Notes: a model not told the origin generated them from the sequence alone. Positions 1 to 7,754 are shown, numbered from the stretch's first letter. The stretch: DNA of 16,514 bases from Flemingiibacterium sp045600005 (GCA_045600005.1 JAZRXB010000163.1:1-16514); one strand, 5' to 3'. Program-made: numbers and translations.

Positions 1-713
1 TTCTGCCAGTCGTACATATTGAGCGCGACCAGATCGTCGCCGCACTGTCCGCGCACGTCGCGCACGAGCAGACGCTCGCTGTTTCCGTTCAGATGCAGTC
101 CGTCGGCATAGCAGGCTTCAAAGCGGATATGCTCGAACACCGCGTCGGAAAGATCGCCGGTCTGCACCGCGAATCCGGCAGTGTGGGCGAACGTGACGTT
201 TTTCAGCGTCAGATGACGGAGATTGTTGAAGAACATCAGCGTCGACACGCCGAAGAAGCTGCGCTCGCCGTCATATTTTCCGCTCTGACCGTAGCCGCCG
301 CGCTTCACGCGCGATTCCTCCCAGCGTCCGCCGTCGATGGTGATGTTTTCGTCGGTGACGGATGGGGAGATCGGCGCGTGCGTGCCGTTCATCGTGTGGA
401 CATTGCGGAGCATCAGGACACTGCATTCGGGCGTCTGGCGGATGACCGCGCCGGACGCTTCGATGCGGCGGTTCGACGGGACGAAAAGCTGCGAGCCGAT
501 GAGATAGGGTTCTTCCCTTGCCGGAACGACGACGATCTCATGCTCGTCGAGCGCTTTCTGAAACGCTTTGTCCCACAGGACGCGCCCGCCGTCCCGGACG
601 GTCAGCGAAGCGTAGTCGGCAAGCGATACGCGGTCGGAAAGCTCCGCCGAACGCCGTTCGTTCTCCGCGCGCATTTCTTCGAGCGTGCGGAGGATTTCTT
701 CCTTCGTACTCAT
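1..713 (-). CDS. GH28-like right-handed beta-helix protein (C-terminus beyond window)
   Basis: The reading frame is open from an ATG at 713-711 to the window edge, giving 237 residues without the C-terminus. Residues 80-237 look like stacked beta-helix coils (ITIDGG, LTLKNVTF, AVFEHIRF, LLVRDV). The stretch DGLHLNG (about 204-210) followed by CGDDLVALN (about 224-232) resembles the polygalacturonase (GH28) pattern, in which the Asp of NTDG and the DD pair are catalytic. D204 and D226/D227 are present, but the Asn-Thr before D204 is Tyr-Ala. The later GHG and RIK motifs would lie outside the window. There is no signal peptide; the N-terminus is a charged helix, so a cytoplasmic enzyme acting on imported oligosaccharides is likely. 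The gene overlaps the upstream CapA-like gene by one base (TAATG), implying translational coupling. The beta-helix fold is fairly sure; glycosidase activity is inferred, and a lyase or epimerase is possible. Confidence 0.72.
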   Translation of the reverse strand, partial: MSTKEEILRTLEEMRAENERRSAELSDRVSLADYASLTVRDGGRVLWDKAFQKALDEHEIVVVPAREEPYLIGSQLFVPSNRRIEASGAVIRQTPECSVLMLRNVHTMNGTHAPISPSVTDENITIDGGRWEESRVKRGGYGQSGKYDGERSFFGVSTLMFFNNLRHLTLKNVTFAHTAGFAVQTGDLSDAVFEHIRFEACYADGLHLNGNSERLLVRDVRGQCGDDLVALNMYDWQ

Positions 714-1879
714 TATTCGGGGATCTTCTGAAGCTCGCGCACTTCGTCGGCGATCCTTCGCGCATCGTTCAGCTGACCGAAGAAGGCGAGGTTGAGCGTC
801 GTGCGGATCAGCTCGTTGTGCGCTTCACAGCTTAAAAGATTTTTAAGTCCCGCGATCTGCGGCTCGTTGTTTGCCGGGTCGAAGTATTCGGGCTTCGCCG
901 CGAGACCCTTGATGTAGGACAGTCCCGACATCGTACACCAGCCGCTGTAAAGACGTCTGACCTCCTCGCGGTCGGCGATGACGGCGGACAGGCGGTCGAG
1001 ATAGGCGAGAATGCGTCTGAGCCGTTCGCCGGTGATCGGATGGATGACATTCTCATCCGGGTCGAAGCGGTAGGGGATCGGGCGGACCGATACCGTGTCG
1101 CCGAGCGTCAGCTCCGCCATGTAGCCGTGGTACCACGACGGCTCTTTTACGGTCGAATATTTGAACAGGAAATTGCCGAGGCTGTATACGATGGGCTTGC
1201 CTTCAAAGATCTCCATGCCCTGCATACAGTGCGTATGACCGCCGATCAGCGCGTCCGCGCCGAAACGGATGATGGTGCGGTAGCGTTCGATGCAGAGCGG
1301 AGAGGGGACCGGATTGTGTTCGCAGCCGCCGTGGAAGACGACGACGACAAACTGCGAGACCTGTTTTTCCTCTCTGATGCGGGTGCCGAGACGTTCGAGG
1401 TCGAAGCCGGCGGTGCCGGAAAGGTTCATGTCGGCGATGCCGAATTCGTTTTCGCAGACGGCGATGACCGAAACGCTGACGCCGTTCTTCGTGACGCGCC
1501 ATGCCTTGTAGGCCTCTTCGATGTCGTGTCCCGCGCCGCAGCGTCCGATGCCGGCTTTGTCGAGCAGATCGAAGGTGTTGAAGAGCGCTTCTTCGCCGTA
1601 GTCCTTTGTGTGGTTGTTGGCGAGGACGGCGAGGTCGCACCCGGCGACCTTGAGGAAACCGAGGTTTTCCGGGTAACTGAGGATGTTCGGACCGCTCTTG
1701 CAGATCGGCTCGCCCATGCCTTCGGGCGCGAGCGGAGTTTCGAGATTCATGATGCGCAGATCGGCGGCTTCAAAGGTCGGGAGAAGCTCGGCAAGGATCG
1801 GGCGGGCGTTTTCCTCCGTGACCTCCTTCTGATTCTTGAAGCAGACGTCTCCGGTGAACAGCAGCTTGACGGCGGACAT
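713..1879 (-). CDS. CapA family (poly-gamma-glutamate capsule type) metallophosphatase-like protein
   Basis: The product is 388 aa. In order it shows the CapA/PGA_cap landmarks: LLFTGDV (6-12), IMNLETPL (43-50), LANNHTKDYG (87-96), VVFHGG (180-185), GGHTHCMQG (213-221) and YSLGNFLF (232-239). These Asp, Asn and His residues match the dinuclear-metal calcineurin-like fold. CapA proteins are best known from poly-gamma-glutamate capsule synthesis, but many clostridial homologues stand alone and have no known role. This one has no signal peptide or membrane anchor and no capB/capC neighbours, so a capsule role is doubtful. It is the first gene after the promoter at 2060-2032. Its start is fixed by AGGAGG at 1893-1888 on the minus strand. 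Its TAA overlaps the ATG of the GH28-like gene, so the two are probably made together. Family assignment is strong; function is open. Confidence 0.88.
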   Translation of the reverse strand: MSAVKLLFTGDVCFKNQKEVTEENARPILAELLPTFEAADLRIMNLETPLAPEGMGEPICKSGPNILSYPENLGFLKVAGCDLAVLANNHTKDYGEEALFNTFDLLDKAGIGRCGAGHDIEEAYKAWRVTKNGVSVSVIAVCENEFGIADMNLSGTAGFDLERLGTRIREEKQVSQFVVVVFHGGCEHNPVPSPLCIERYRTIIRFGADALIGGHTHCMQGMEIFEGKPIVYSLGNFLFKYSTVKEPSWYHGYMAELTLGDTVSVRPIPYRFDPDENVIHPITGERLRRILAYLDRLSAVIADREEVRRLYSGWCTMSGLSYIKGLAAKPEYFDPANNEPQIAGLKNLLSCEAHNELIRTTLNLAFFGQLNDARRIADEVRELQKIPE

Positions 1880-2004
1880 GGCAGATTCCTCCTGTGGTTA
1901 TGTTAAGGAAACGCCGGATCAGGTTGATTTCGGCGAAAAGCCATAGCTTTCGGTACTTTTTCACCGAGATCCCGATGTGATCAGCGTATCCCTGATGGAT
2001 TTTT

Positions 2005-2019
2005 CCGGTCGACGACCGG
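2005..2019. promoter_or_regulatory. Candidate operator palindrome at the transcription start
   Basis: CCGGTCG-A-CGACCGG is a perfect 7-bp inverted repeat around one central base. It lies about 6-20 nt downstream of the predicted start of the minus-strand promoter at 2060-2032. A repressor bound here would block a promoter whose hexamers are perfect and which would otherwise be strong. The repressor is not identifiable from this window. The palindrome could also fold as a small hairpin in the leader RNA. Confidence 0.45.
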
Positions 2020-2031
2020 TCGTGTGAGCTT

Positions 2032-2060
2032 ATTATAGCATATGAATGCGGCATTGTCAA
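2032..2060 (-). promoter_or_regulatory. Consensus sigma-A promoter for the capA-like/GH28-like unit
   Basis: Reading the minus strand, TTGACA (2060-2055) is followed by a 17-bp spacer and TATAAT (2037-2032). A TG one base upstream of the -10 also makes it an extended -10. Both hexamers match consensus perfectly. Transcription would start near 2025, leaving a leader of about 145 nt before the CapA-like ATG. The leader (2025-1880) holds the palindrome listed separately and a few weak hairpins; I see no gene or recognised riboswitch in it. Confidence 0.85.
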
Positions 2061-2119
2061 TCGAGCGGAGGAAAATCGAAGAAAAAGCGATACGGCGCGG
2101 AAAAAACGGTTCGATTCCG

Positions 2120-2178
2120 AAAAATCCCCCGGAAAGCAGGACCGGTCCGTCCGATCGGACCGGCTGTTTCCGGGGGAT
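2120..2178 (-). terminator. Intrinsic terminator of the GRE operon
   Basis: A long stem pairs 2124-2135 with 2167-2178 (12 bp, perfect). It carries a second internal stem, CCGGTCCG (2142-2149) with CGGACCGG (2156-2163). On the minus strand the stem is followed by TTTTT (2124-2120), which the plus strand lacks. It lies about 65 nt after the SDR stop codon and upstream of the next promoter, so it separates the two minus-strand units. Confidence 0.85.
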
Positions 2179-2242
2179 CCTGTTCGGGTTATTTCTGAAT
2201 AAGCAAAAACTGCGAAAGCTCCCGAGTGTTCGGCTGTTGTCT

Positions 2243-3028
2243 TTACAGAGTTGCCGAATTGTCTCCGCCGTCGGCGACGACCGTGTGACCGCAGATGATC
2301 TCGCCCCAGCCGCTGAGCAGGTATGCCGCCAGCTCGGCGATCTCGGCAGGGTCGATGAAGCGTCCGATGGCGTGGCGCGGATAGGGCTGATCGGGCGAGT
2401 GCGCGTATTTTGCGATCATCGGGGTCAGCGTCGCGCCGGGCGCGATGCCGTTGATGATGACGCCGTTCTTTCCGTACCGCTTGCCGAAGGCGCGCGTCCA
2501 GCGGATGACCGCCGTTTTCGCCGCGCCGTAGGAGCCGATCACGTCCATGCACGCCGCGTTCGACGCGATGTTCAGGATATTGCCGCGTCTTTCGTGCGCG
2601 AGCAGGAAATCGATCTCCTCCCGCATCATGAAGAACGCGCCCTTGTAGTTGATATCGTTTAACGTGTCCCACTCGTCAGGCGTGATGTCGAAGGGCTCGT
2701 AGCCCCGTCCGAACGCCTGATCTCCGCCGAGCGCGGCGGCGTTGACGAAGCCGTCGAGCGCTCCGCCCGTCAGCGCGTCGGCTTCGGCGAGCTTTGACGC
2801 GATTTTGCCGCAGTCCGCGATATCGAGCGTCAGGATATGCAGACGCTCGGACGGCGCACCGTTTTCGCAGAGCGACGCTTTGGCTTCCATGAGCTTTTTT
2901 TCGGTCCGGCCGGCGATGACGACCTCGGCGCCGCCTGCCAGCAGACGCGCGGCGATGGCTTTGCCGATGCCGCTTCCGCCGCCGGTGACGAGAAAATGCG
3001 AGGCGCGAAGAGCAGATGATTGTGACAT
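2243..3028 (-). CDS. Short-chain dehydrogenase/reductase (SDR)
   Basis: The product is 261 aa, the usual length for a classical SDR. It has the nucleotide-binding TGGGSGIG (15-22), NAAA (96-99, in the NNAG position), the structural Asn N127, Ser156, and catalytic Tyr167/Lys171 (YxxxK), then PG at 197-198. The second strand ends in AGR (39-41) rather than in an acidic residue, which favours NADP(H), though this is only suggestive. I chose the ATG at 3028-3026 because AAAGGA (3040-3035) sits 6 nt upstream. A longer in-frame extension to 3208 would run through the end of the solute-binding protein gene. It is the last gene before the terminator at 2178-2120 and starts 32 nt after its upstream neighbour, so it belongs to the GRE operon. 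It may reduce the carbonyl product of the GRE or oxidise its precursor; the substrate is unknown. Confidence 0.9.
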   Translation of the reverse strand: MSQSSALRASHFLVTGGGSGIGKAIAARLLAGGAEVVIAGRTEKKLMEAKASLCENGAPSERLHILTLDIADCGKIASKLAEADALTGGALDGFVNAAALGGDQAFGRGYEPFDITPDEWDTLNDINYKGAFFMMREEIDFLLAHERRGNILNIASNAACMDVIGSYGAAKTAVIRWTRAFGKRYGKNGVIINGIAPGATLTPMIAKYAHSPDQPYPRHAIGRFIDPAEIAELAAYLLSGWGEIICGHTVVADGGDNSATL

Positions 3029-3060
3029 GATGATTCCTTTCGTTTCAGACAGAAGACCTG

Positions 3061-4518
3061 TCAGGCTTCGTTTTCTTCCAGACTGACGAGCAGCTTGCTG
3101 ATGGTATCGTTGATCTGTCCGGTCAGTCCCGTCAGAGTGGACGCGACGTTGCCGGTCTTCGAAGCGTAGATTTCCCGGATGATCTTGTTGGCGACGCTGT
3201 CCTCCCATGCGATCAGACCGAAGTCGAAGGTCATCGAATCGACGACGATATCGAACATTTCCTCCGAATCGGTGTCGCGGGCGAACTTCGATTTCATCAT
3301 GATCTGCTTGTAGATCTCAAGCGTCGTGCGGTCGCTCTCCCAGCTGAGCGCTTCCAGAATGAGCGAGATGTTTTCGAGCCGGTCCTCCGGGACCGTCTTT
3401 AAGAGGACCATCATTTCGCCCGCCCACGTCGTAGCGTAGTAGCGCTCCTGATGCTCGTCGTACTTCGGGCAGGGAACGAAACCGACGTCGATATCGCTGT
3501 CGCGGTACTTGGTCCCCATGTTGTTCGGCGTGCCGATGCTGAACAGAGCGGTCCCGAGCAGAACGTCGGCTTTGGTGCCGTCTTCCGGATTGGAGGAGGG
3601 GTTGTTGTAGATCTCCGTGTCAGAGAACAGCTCGTAGATGCGAAGCAGTTTATCGACTGCTATGCTGTCGGTCGGCAGCGTGAAGGCGGGATAGCCGTCC
3701 TTGTCCTGTTCGATGAAGGCGACGCCGGAGCCGTTGATGAGACGCGCGAAGACTTCCTTCCACGTCCACGCCACGCCGTAGCGGTCGTTGTCGTCCATCA
3801 CCGTGTCGCCGTTCAGGTCGCGAGCGGCGAGCTTGGCGAGATCACAGAAGGTTTCCAGCGTCCATTTATCCTCGCGGACGTAATCGTAGGGCGTTTTTTC
3901 CGCGCCGATCTGATCGAAGATATCCTTGCTGTACACCATGCCCGCCGCACGCGAGATCTGCGCGAGCGAGAACGAGCTGGTCGCGCCATACTGTTTCCCG
4001 TCGAACTCAAAGACCTTGGAAGCCGACGGGAACCACCATTCCGTGTCGAGATCGATGTACGGCAGATCGTTCAGCGGACGGAGACAGGGGATCGCGTCGA
4101 CGATATTCTTGTCGCGCGGCAGCCAGATATCGTAGTTCGAATCGCCCGCCATCACTTCGGAGCGGATGAGGTTGGCGGTGATGCTCTGCTCGGCGCTGTA
4201 TACACCGACGTTCAGCTTGCAGTTGAAGCGTTCCTCGATCTTGCGGTTGCGCTCGTAGACCGCGTCGTTCAGGACCTCGCCGTTCAGGTCTTCCACGTCG
4301 AGGGTGAGGTTCGTCCAGTACATATTGGTCTGGTCATTGTGGTAAATGCCGAACGTGAAGCCGTTCATGTCGCGGTCGGGCAGACCGTCGGTGGGGACGG
4401 CAGTGGTCTCTTCGGGAGCGGTCGTGTCATCGGCAGAGACACTGACCGGTTCTCCGCCGCAGCCGGCGAGCAGGGCGGAGAGCAGAAGCAGGGAGGTGAG
4501 ACGGATGGCGTTCTTCAT
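3061..4518 (-). CDS. Extracellular solute-binding lipoprotein (ABC sugar-type)
   Basis: The product is 485 aa. It begins with a lipoprotein signal peptide: positive N-end (K2, R6), hydrophobic core 10-17, and lipobox LAGC with Cys20 as the lipidation site. A low-complexity Thr/Glu/Pro linker follows (about 25-45), then a bacterial extracellular solute-binding fold. The segment DLNGDTVMDDNDRYG and the aromatic-rich EVFARLING... region after it are typical of carbohydrate-binding members in Clostridia. Its place between the activase and the SDR (30- and 32-nt gaps) implies that it captures the substrate of the GRE pathway. No permease or ATPase gene is in the operon, so it must use subunits encoded elsewhere or act as a binding or sensing protein. 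The start is set by AGAAAGGA just upstream. Fold is sure; ligand is unknown. Confidence 0.88.
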   Translation of the reverse strand: MKNAIRLTSLLLLSALLAGCGGEPVSVSADDTTAPEETTAVPTDGLPDRDMNGFTFGIYHNDQTNMYWTNLTLDVEDLNGEVLNDAVYERNRKIEERFNCKLNVGVYSAEQSITANLIRSEVMAGDSNYDIWLPRDKNIVDAIPCLRPLNDLPYIDLDTEWWFPSASKVFEFDGKQYGATSSFSLAQISRAAGMVYSKDIFDQIGAEKTPYDYVREDKWTLETFCDLAKLAARDLNGDTVMDDNDRYGVAWTWKEVFARLINGSGVAFIEQDKDGYPAFTLPTDSIAVDKLLRIYELFSDTEIYNNPSSNPEDGTKADVLLGTALFSIGTPNNMGTKYRDSDIDVGFVPCPKYDEHQERYYATTWAGEMMVLLKTVPEDRLENISLILEALSWESDRTTLEIYKQIMMKSKFARDTDSEEMFDIVVDSMTFDFGLIAWEDSVANKIIREIYASKTGNVASTLTGLTGQINDTISKLLVSLEENEA

Positions 4519-4548
4519 GTTTTCATTTTCCTTTCTGATTGATTTGTT

Positions 4549-5442
4549 TCAGCTTTTCAGCGCGTCGGCGATGACGCGCCTGAATTCTGCAAGCTCAGCG
4601 TCGGACGGCGCGTGGAAGAACGGAGGCTCTTCGCCGCGCACGGCGCGGAATTTGTTCTCGCCCATCGCGTGATAGGGCAGAAGCTCGACTGACTGCGGCG
4701 GATCATCGGCGAGGAACGACGCGATCTTCGGGAATTCCTCCGCGTTCGCGTTGACCTCGGCGATCATCGGCACGCGGACGATGATCCTCGCGCCGAGCGA
4801 GAGAAGACGCTTATAATTGTCGAGGATGCGCGCGTTGTCGGCGCCGGTGTACTTTTTATGAAGCTCCGGCGTGACCGCCTTGATATCGTAAAGGAACAGG
4901 TCGGCGAAGGGCAGGATCTTTTCAAACTGCTCAAACGGGACATTTCCCGCCGTGTCGACCGCCGTATGGATCCCTTCTCTGCGGCATTTTTCGAGTAACT
5001 CCGCCAGAAAATCCGGGTAAAGCATACATTCGCCGCCCGATACGGTCATGCCGCCGCCGCTCGCGTCGTAAAACGATTTGTCGGACGCGATGACCGACAT
5101 CAGCTCATCGGTATCGGCTTCCCGTCCGCAGACGGCTGCCGCGCTGTTCGGGCAGAACAGGGCGCAGCGTCCGCAGAGCGTGCATTTTTCCTTATCATAA
5201 TGAAGACTTCCGTCCGAAGGGTCCTGCGTCAGCGCACCGTTCCTGCATTTCGCAGCGCATTTGCCGCAGCGGGTGCATTTGCCGGCGTACCACATCCGCT
5301 CGATGCGCCCCGCCTGACTTTCGGGATTGTGGCACCATGCGCAGCGCAGGTTGCAGCCCTTGACGAAGACCGTCGTCCGGATGCCCGGACCGTCAACATA
5401 GGAGCCGCGCTGCACGTCGAAGATCATCGCGCGAAGACTCAT
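4549..5442 (-). CDS. Glycyl radical enzyme activating protein (radical SAM)
   Basis: The product is 297 aa and would generate the glycyl radical on the neighbouring GRE by reductive cleavage of S-adenosylmethionine. The radical SAM cluster is CxxxCxxC at C30/C34/C37 within GCNLRCAWCHNPES. An inserted ferredoxin-like domain supplies two more 4Fe-4S sites (C56, C59, C62, C66 and C87, C90, C93, C97), as in activases of dehydratase and lyase GREs but not in the shorter pyruvate formate-lyase activase. The SAM-binding VSGGE follows. Its ATG overlaps the GRE stop codon (ATGA, 5442-5439), so the pair is translationally coupled, the usual arrangement for GRE and activase. Assignment is firm; specificity follows that of the GRE. 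Confidence 0.96.
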   Translation of the reverse strand: MSLRAMIFDVQRGSYVDGPGIRTTVFVKGCNLRCAWCHNPESQAGRIERMWYAGKCTRCGKCAAKCRNGALTQDPSDGSLHYDKEKCTLCGRCALFCPNSAAAVCGREADTDELMSVIASDKSFYDASGGGMTVSGGECMLYPDFLAELLEKCRREGIHTAVDTAGNVPFEQFEKILPFADLFLYDIKAVTPELHKKYTGADNARILDNYKRLLSLGARIIVRVPMIAEVNANAEEFPKIASFLADDPPQSVELLPYHAMGENKFRAVRGEEPPFFHAPSDAELAEFRRVIADALKS

Positions 5443-7577
5443 CGGCTGTTCACCACCGTTCTGCGGATCACGTCGTCCTGGATCGCTTCCGATAAGTTTG
5501 TGAAATTGCCCGAATAGCCCGACACGCGCACGCGCAGGGTCGGATAGTCTCCCGGGTTTGCCTTCGCTTTCAGAAGCTCCTCCTTCGAGACGTAGTTGAG
5601 CTGGATATGCAGACCGCCCTCCATGAAGTATTCATAGATGATCTGCGCCGTCTTTTCAAAGTTTTCGTCTTTCAGGATCAGATCCTCGTCAAGGTAGGCG
5701 TTGCAGACGAACGGTCCGGACAGAATGGCGTGTTCGTCCATGTGCGCGACCGATTTGAGAAGCGCGGTCAGACCGTTCCGGTCCTTGCCCGCCGTCTGAC
5801 CGGAGCCGACCATGAAGGCGTCGCCCTTATGCCGGCCGTCCGGGGTCGCGTCGGTCAGACTGCCGAAATGCGCGTAGTGCGCCTTGTACCCTGCCAGCGT
5901 GCCGATCAGAATATGGTTGCCGAACCGGTCGGTCTTATCCTTCGTGTGCCGCCAGATCGCGTCGGTGAAGCGCCGCGCCATGCCGTCGGACAGCGGGTCG
6001 TTGTTTCCGAAGAAGCGTCCCTTTTTGAGAATGAGCGCGCGAAGCTCCTCGCCCTCGCCGCCTTCCCAGTCGGCGCGGAGGATCTCGACGAGCTTTTCGA
6101 GCGTGACCAGCTTTTCCTCAAAGACAAACTGTTTGATGATCGACAGCGAGTCGATGACGCAGACCAGTCCCATGAAATTCGTCCCGGCGATGGTCAGCCG
6201 TCCGCCGCAGTTGTTGACGCTCACGCCGCTCTCGATGCAGCCGTCGATGAAAATGCTCGACAGAACGTTGATATCCTTCGACCGCGCGACGCCGAAGCCG
6301 TTGATGTAGGAAAGGATGCGGCAGATATCCTTCTCCATTTCCTCCTCATACAGCGCGAACACCTCGTCGAAGGTCCCGCATTTCACCAGCTCCTCCGTGC
6401 GGTGATAGAGCAGGTTCGTCAGCGAACGGGCGATGTTCGACGGACAGCCGCCGAACCAGATCGAACCGCGCAGGCAGGGTTCGTTGCAGCCGACCATCGT
6501 GTAGTTCACCGCGTCGTCCCACGGGATGCGGGCGATCTCACGAAGTCCTTTCAGCCGCGCTTCGTCCGAGACGAACGCGAAACGCATATACGGGTCCTTC
6601 CGTGCGCAGTCGAGCAGCTTCCGCACGACGGCGAAGGGCGTTTTTTTCGTGATGCGCAGCGTGACCTGCGGGCGGACGATCTGAAGCTCCATCATCGTAT
6701 CGACGATCAGATCGGACAGCTCGTTGTAGCCGTCCGAACCGTCGGCGAGCGTGCCGCCGACGGCAAAGTGCGATTCGCCGCCCTTGTCTCCCGCCCATTT
6801 GTCGGTGAGCTTCGTGTGACCGCAGACGCGGATGAACAGCTCGGCAATGTATTCCTTCGCAAGGTCGGGCGTGAGCGTGCCGTTTTCGATATCCTGACGG
6901 TAGAGCCTTAACAGATAGCGGTCGATCAGTCCGATGCTGTCGGGCAGAAAGGCAAAGCAGAAGTAAACGACCAGCACGCCCTCGCGGAAGCTCCGCGCCG
7001 GATACTCCGGCACATGGCGGAGCGAATCGGCAAGCTCGGTCAGCCGTTCGCGGCGCGGCGAAGCGGAGCGTGCGGCTTCGGCTTCGCAGGCGTCGGCGCA
7101 TTTATGTGCAAAGAGAATGATCGTCTCACAGGTAGCGCGCATGGCGTTCAGGAAATCCACCTTGTCGCGGTCGGTGTGGCGCACGAGCGAGCGGTCGATC
7201 TCGGCGATGTACTGCGTCAATCCGCAGTCGATGACCTTGGCGAAGTTGGCGGTCGAATGCTGCCAGTCGAAGGCGACGAGATTTTCAAGCGGACTGTCGT
7301 TGTTGTACAGCATATTGATCTCACTGAAACGGGTATGCCCGGCGCGGTGGAAGATGTCGGCGGTCACGCTGCCGTCGAAGCGGATCTGACCGCAGAAATG
7401 GACCGTCTGGTCGAGCCGGACGGTCTGCGCCAGCATAAATTCGCGCAGACGCTTCGCGGTTTTCCGCGCGTCGGTCAGCATGACGTCGCTCCGGTCGTAG
7501 TCCACCCTGACGACGGGCGGATAAATATCGTTCTTTTTCAGGTATTCCGCATAGCGGAGAATTTCCTCGCTTAACAT
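5439..7577 (-). CDS. Glycyl radical enzyme, CxE (dehydratase/lyase-like) type, unknown class
   Basis: The product is 712 aa, shorter than most characterised GREs (roughly 760-850). The C-terminal radical motif RVSGYSGNF places the radical at Gly687, 25 residues from the end. The preceding conserved blocks are ATPDGR (577-582) and GGLHIQLN (654-661). The thiyl site is VGCNEP with Cys364 and Glu366. This Cys-x-Glu pair is the hallmark of glycerol/diol dehydratases, choline TMA-lyase, isethionate lyase and hydroxyproline dehydratase; the Cys-Cys pair of pyruvate formate-lyase is absent. DWQH (104-107) fits the conserved N-terminal Asp/His region. The usual GxxDQ-type block after the first domain reads DSIGLIDRYL (213-222), a clear divergence. 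The start at 7577 is set by AGGAGGT with 8-nt spacing; an in-frame extension to 7664 would overlap the promoter. The reaction is unknown, with C-O, C-N or C-S bond cleavage most likely. Confidence 0.95.
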   Translation of the reverse strand: MLSEEILRYAEYLKKNDIYPPVVRVDYDRSDVMLTDARKTAKRLREFMLAQTVRLDQTVHFCGQIRFDGSVTADIFHRAGHTRFSEINMLYNNDSPLENLVAFDWQHSTANFAKVIDCGLTQYIAEIDRSLVRHTDRDKVDFLNAMRATCETIILFAHKCADACEAEAARSASPRRERLTELADSLRHVPEYPARSFREGVLVVYFCFAFLPDSIGLIDRYLLRLYRQDIENGTLTPDLAKEYIAELFIRVCGHTKLTDKWAGDKGGESHFAVGGTLADGSDGYNELSDLIVDTMMELQIVRPQVTLRITKKTPFAVVRKLLDCARKDPYMRFAFVSDEARLKGLREIARIPWDDAVNYTMVGCNEPCLRGSIWFGGCPSNIARSLTNLLYHRTEELVKCGTFDEVFALYEEEMEKDICRILSYINGFGVARSKDINVLSSIFIDGCIESGVSVNNCGGRLTIAGTNFMGLVCVIDSLSIIKQFVFEEKLVTLEKLVEILRADWEGGEGEELRALILKKGRFFGNNDPLSDGMARRFTDAIWRHTKDKTDRFGNHILIGTLAGYKAHYAHFGSLTDATPDGRHKGDAFMVGSGQTAGKDRNGLTALLKSVAHMDEHAILSGPFVCNAYLDEDLILKDENFEKTAQIIYEYFMEGGLHIQLNYVSKEELLKAKANPGDYPTLRVRVSGYSGNFTNLSEAIQDDVIRRTVVNSR

Positions 7578-7611
7578 GACAAAGACCTCCTCGTTTGGGC
7601 TGCTGTCTGAA

Positions 7612-7640
7612 AGTATAGCATAAGACATGGGAAATGTAAA
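7612..7640 (-). promoter_or_regulatory. Promoter of the GRE operon
   Basis: On the minus strand, TTTACA (7640-7635) is separated by 17 bp from TATACT (7617-7612), with an extended TG before the -10. Transcription would start near 7605, about 28 nt before the GRE ATG. The -35 has one mismatch to consensus, which fits a promoter needing or using the divergent AraC-type activator. Confidence 0.8.
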
Positions 7641-7641
7641 T

Positions 7642-7673
7642 GCACAAATTACCATGAGGGGCACTTTTCATCA
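7642..7673. promoter_or_regulatory. Possible AraC-type binding half-sites
   Basis: Between the divergent promoters, GCAC-N7-CATGA (7642-7657) is followed by GCAC-N4-CATCA (7661-7673). The GCAC boxes are 19 bp apart, and the pair abuts the -35 of the GRE promoter, where AraC-family activators often bind direct repeats. The internal spacing of the two copies differs by 3 bp, so the repeat is imperfect and may be chance. Confidence 0.2.
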
Positions 7674-7702
7674 CAGAAAATCAAGCCCTGCGGCTGGAAC
7701 AC

Positions 7703-7731
7703 TTGACTTTGACGACGCGGCGGCGTATAAT
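7703..7731 (+). promoter_or_regulatory. Promoter of the AraC-family regulator gene
   Basis: TTGACT (7703-7708) is followed after 17 bp by TATAAT (7726-7731). Transcription would start near 7738, leaving a very short leader that begins at the ribosome binding site. It is divergent to the GRE promoter, with 62 bp between the two -35 boxes. Confidence 0.82.
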
Positions 7732-7754
7732 GAAAACGGAAGGATGGTGTGAAA

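Noticed and set aside
1770..2672. Minus-strand open frame crossing the promoter, terminator and parts of two genes
   Set aside because: It runs through the intrinsic terminator and the consensus promoter and overlaps the SDR and CapA-like genes out of frame.
5607..6911. Plus-strand open frame (434 codons) opposite the GRE gene
   Set aside because: Shadow of the GRE coding sequence; no recognisable domain.
7578..7664. N-terminal extension of the GRE with a hydrophobic segment
   Set aside because: It would overlap the operon promoter at 7640-7612. The internal ATG at 7577 has an excellent AGGAGGT site.
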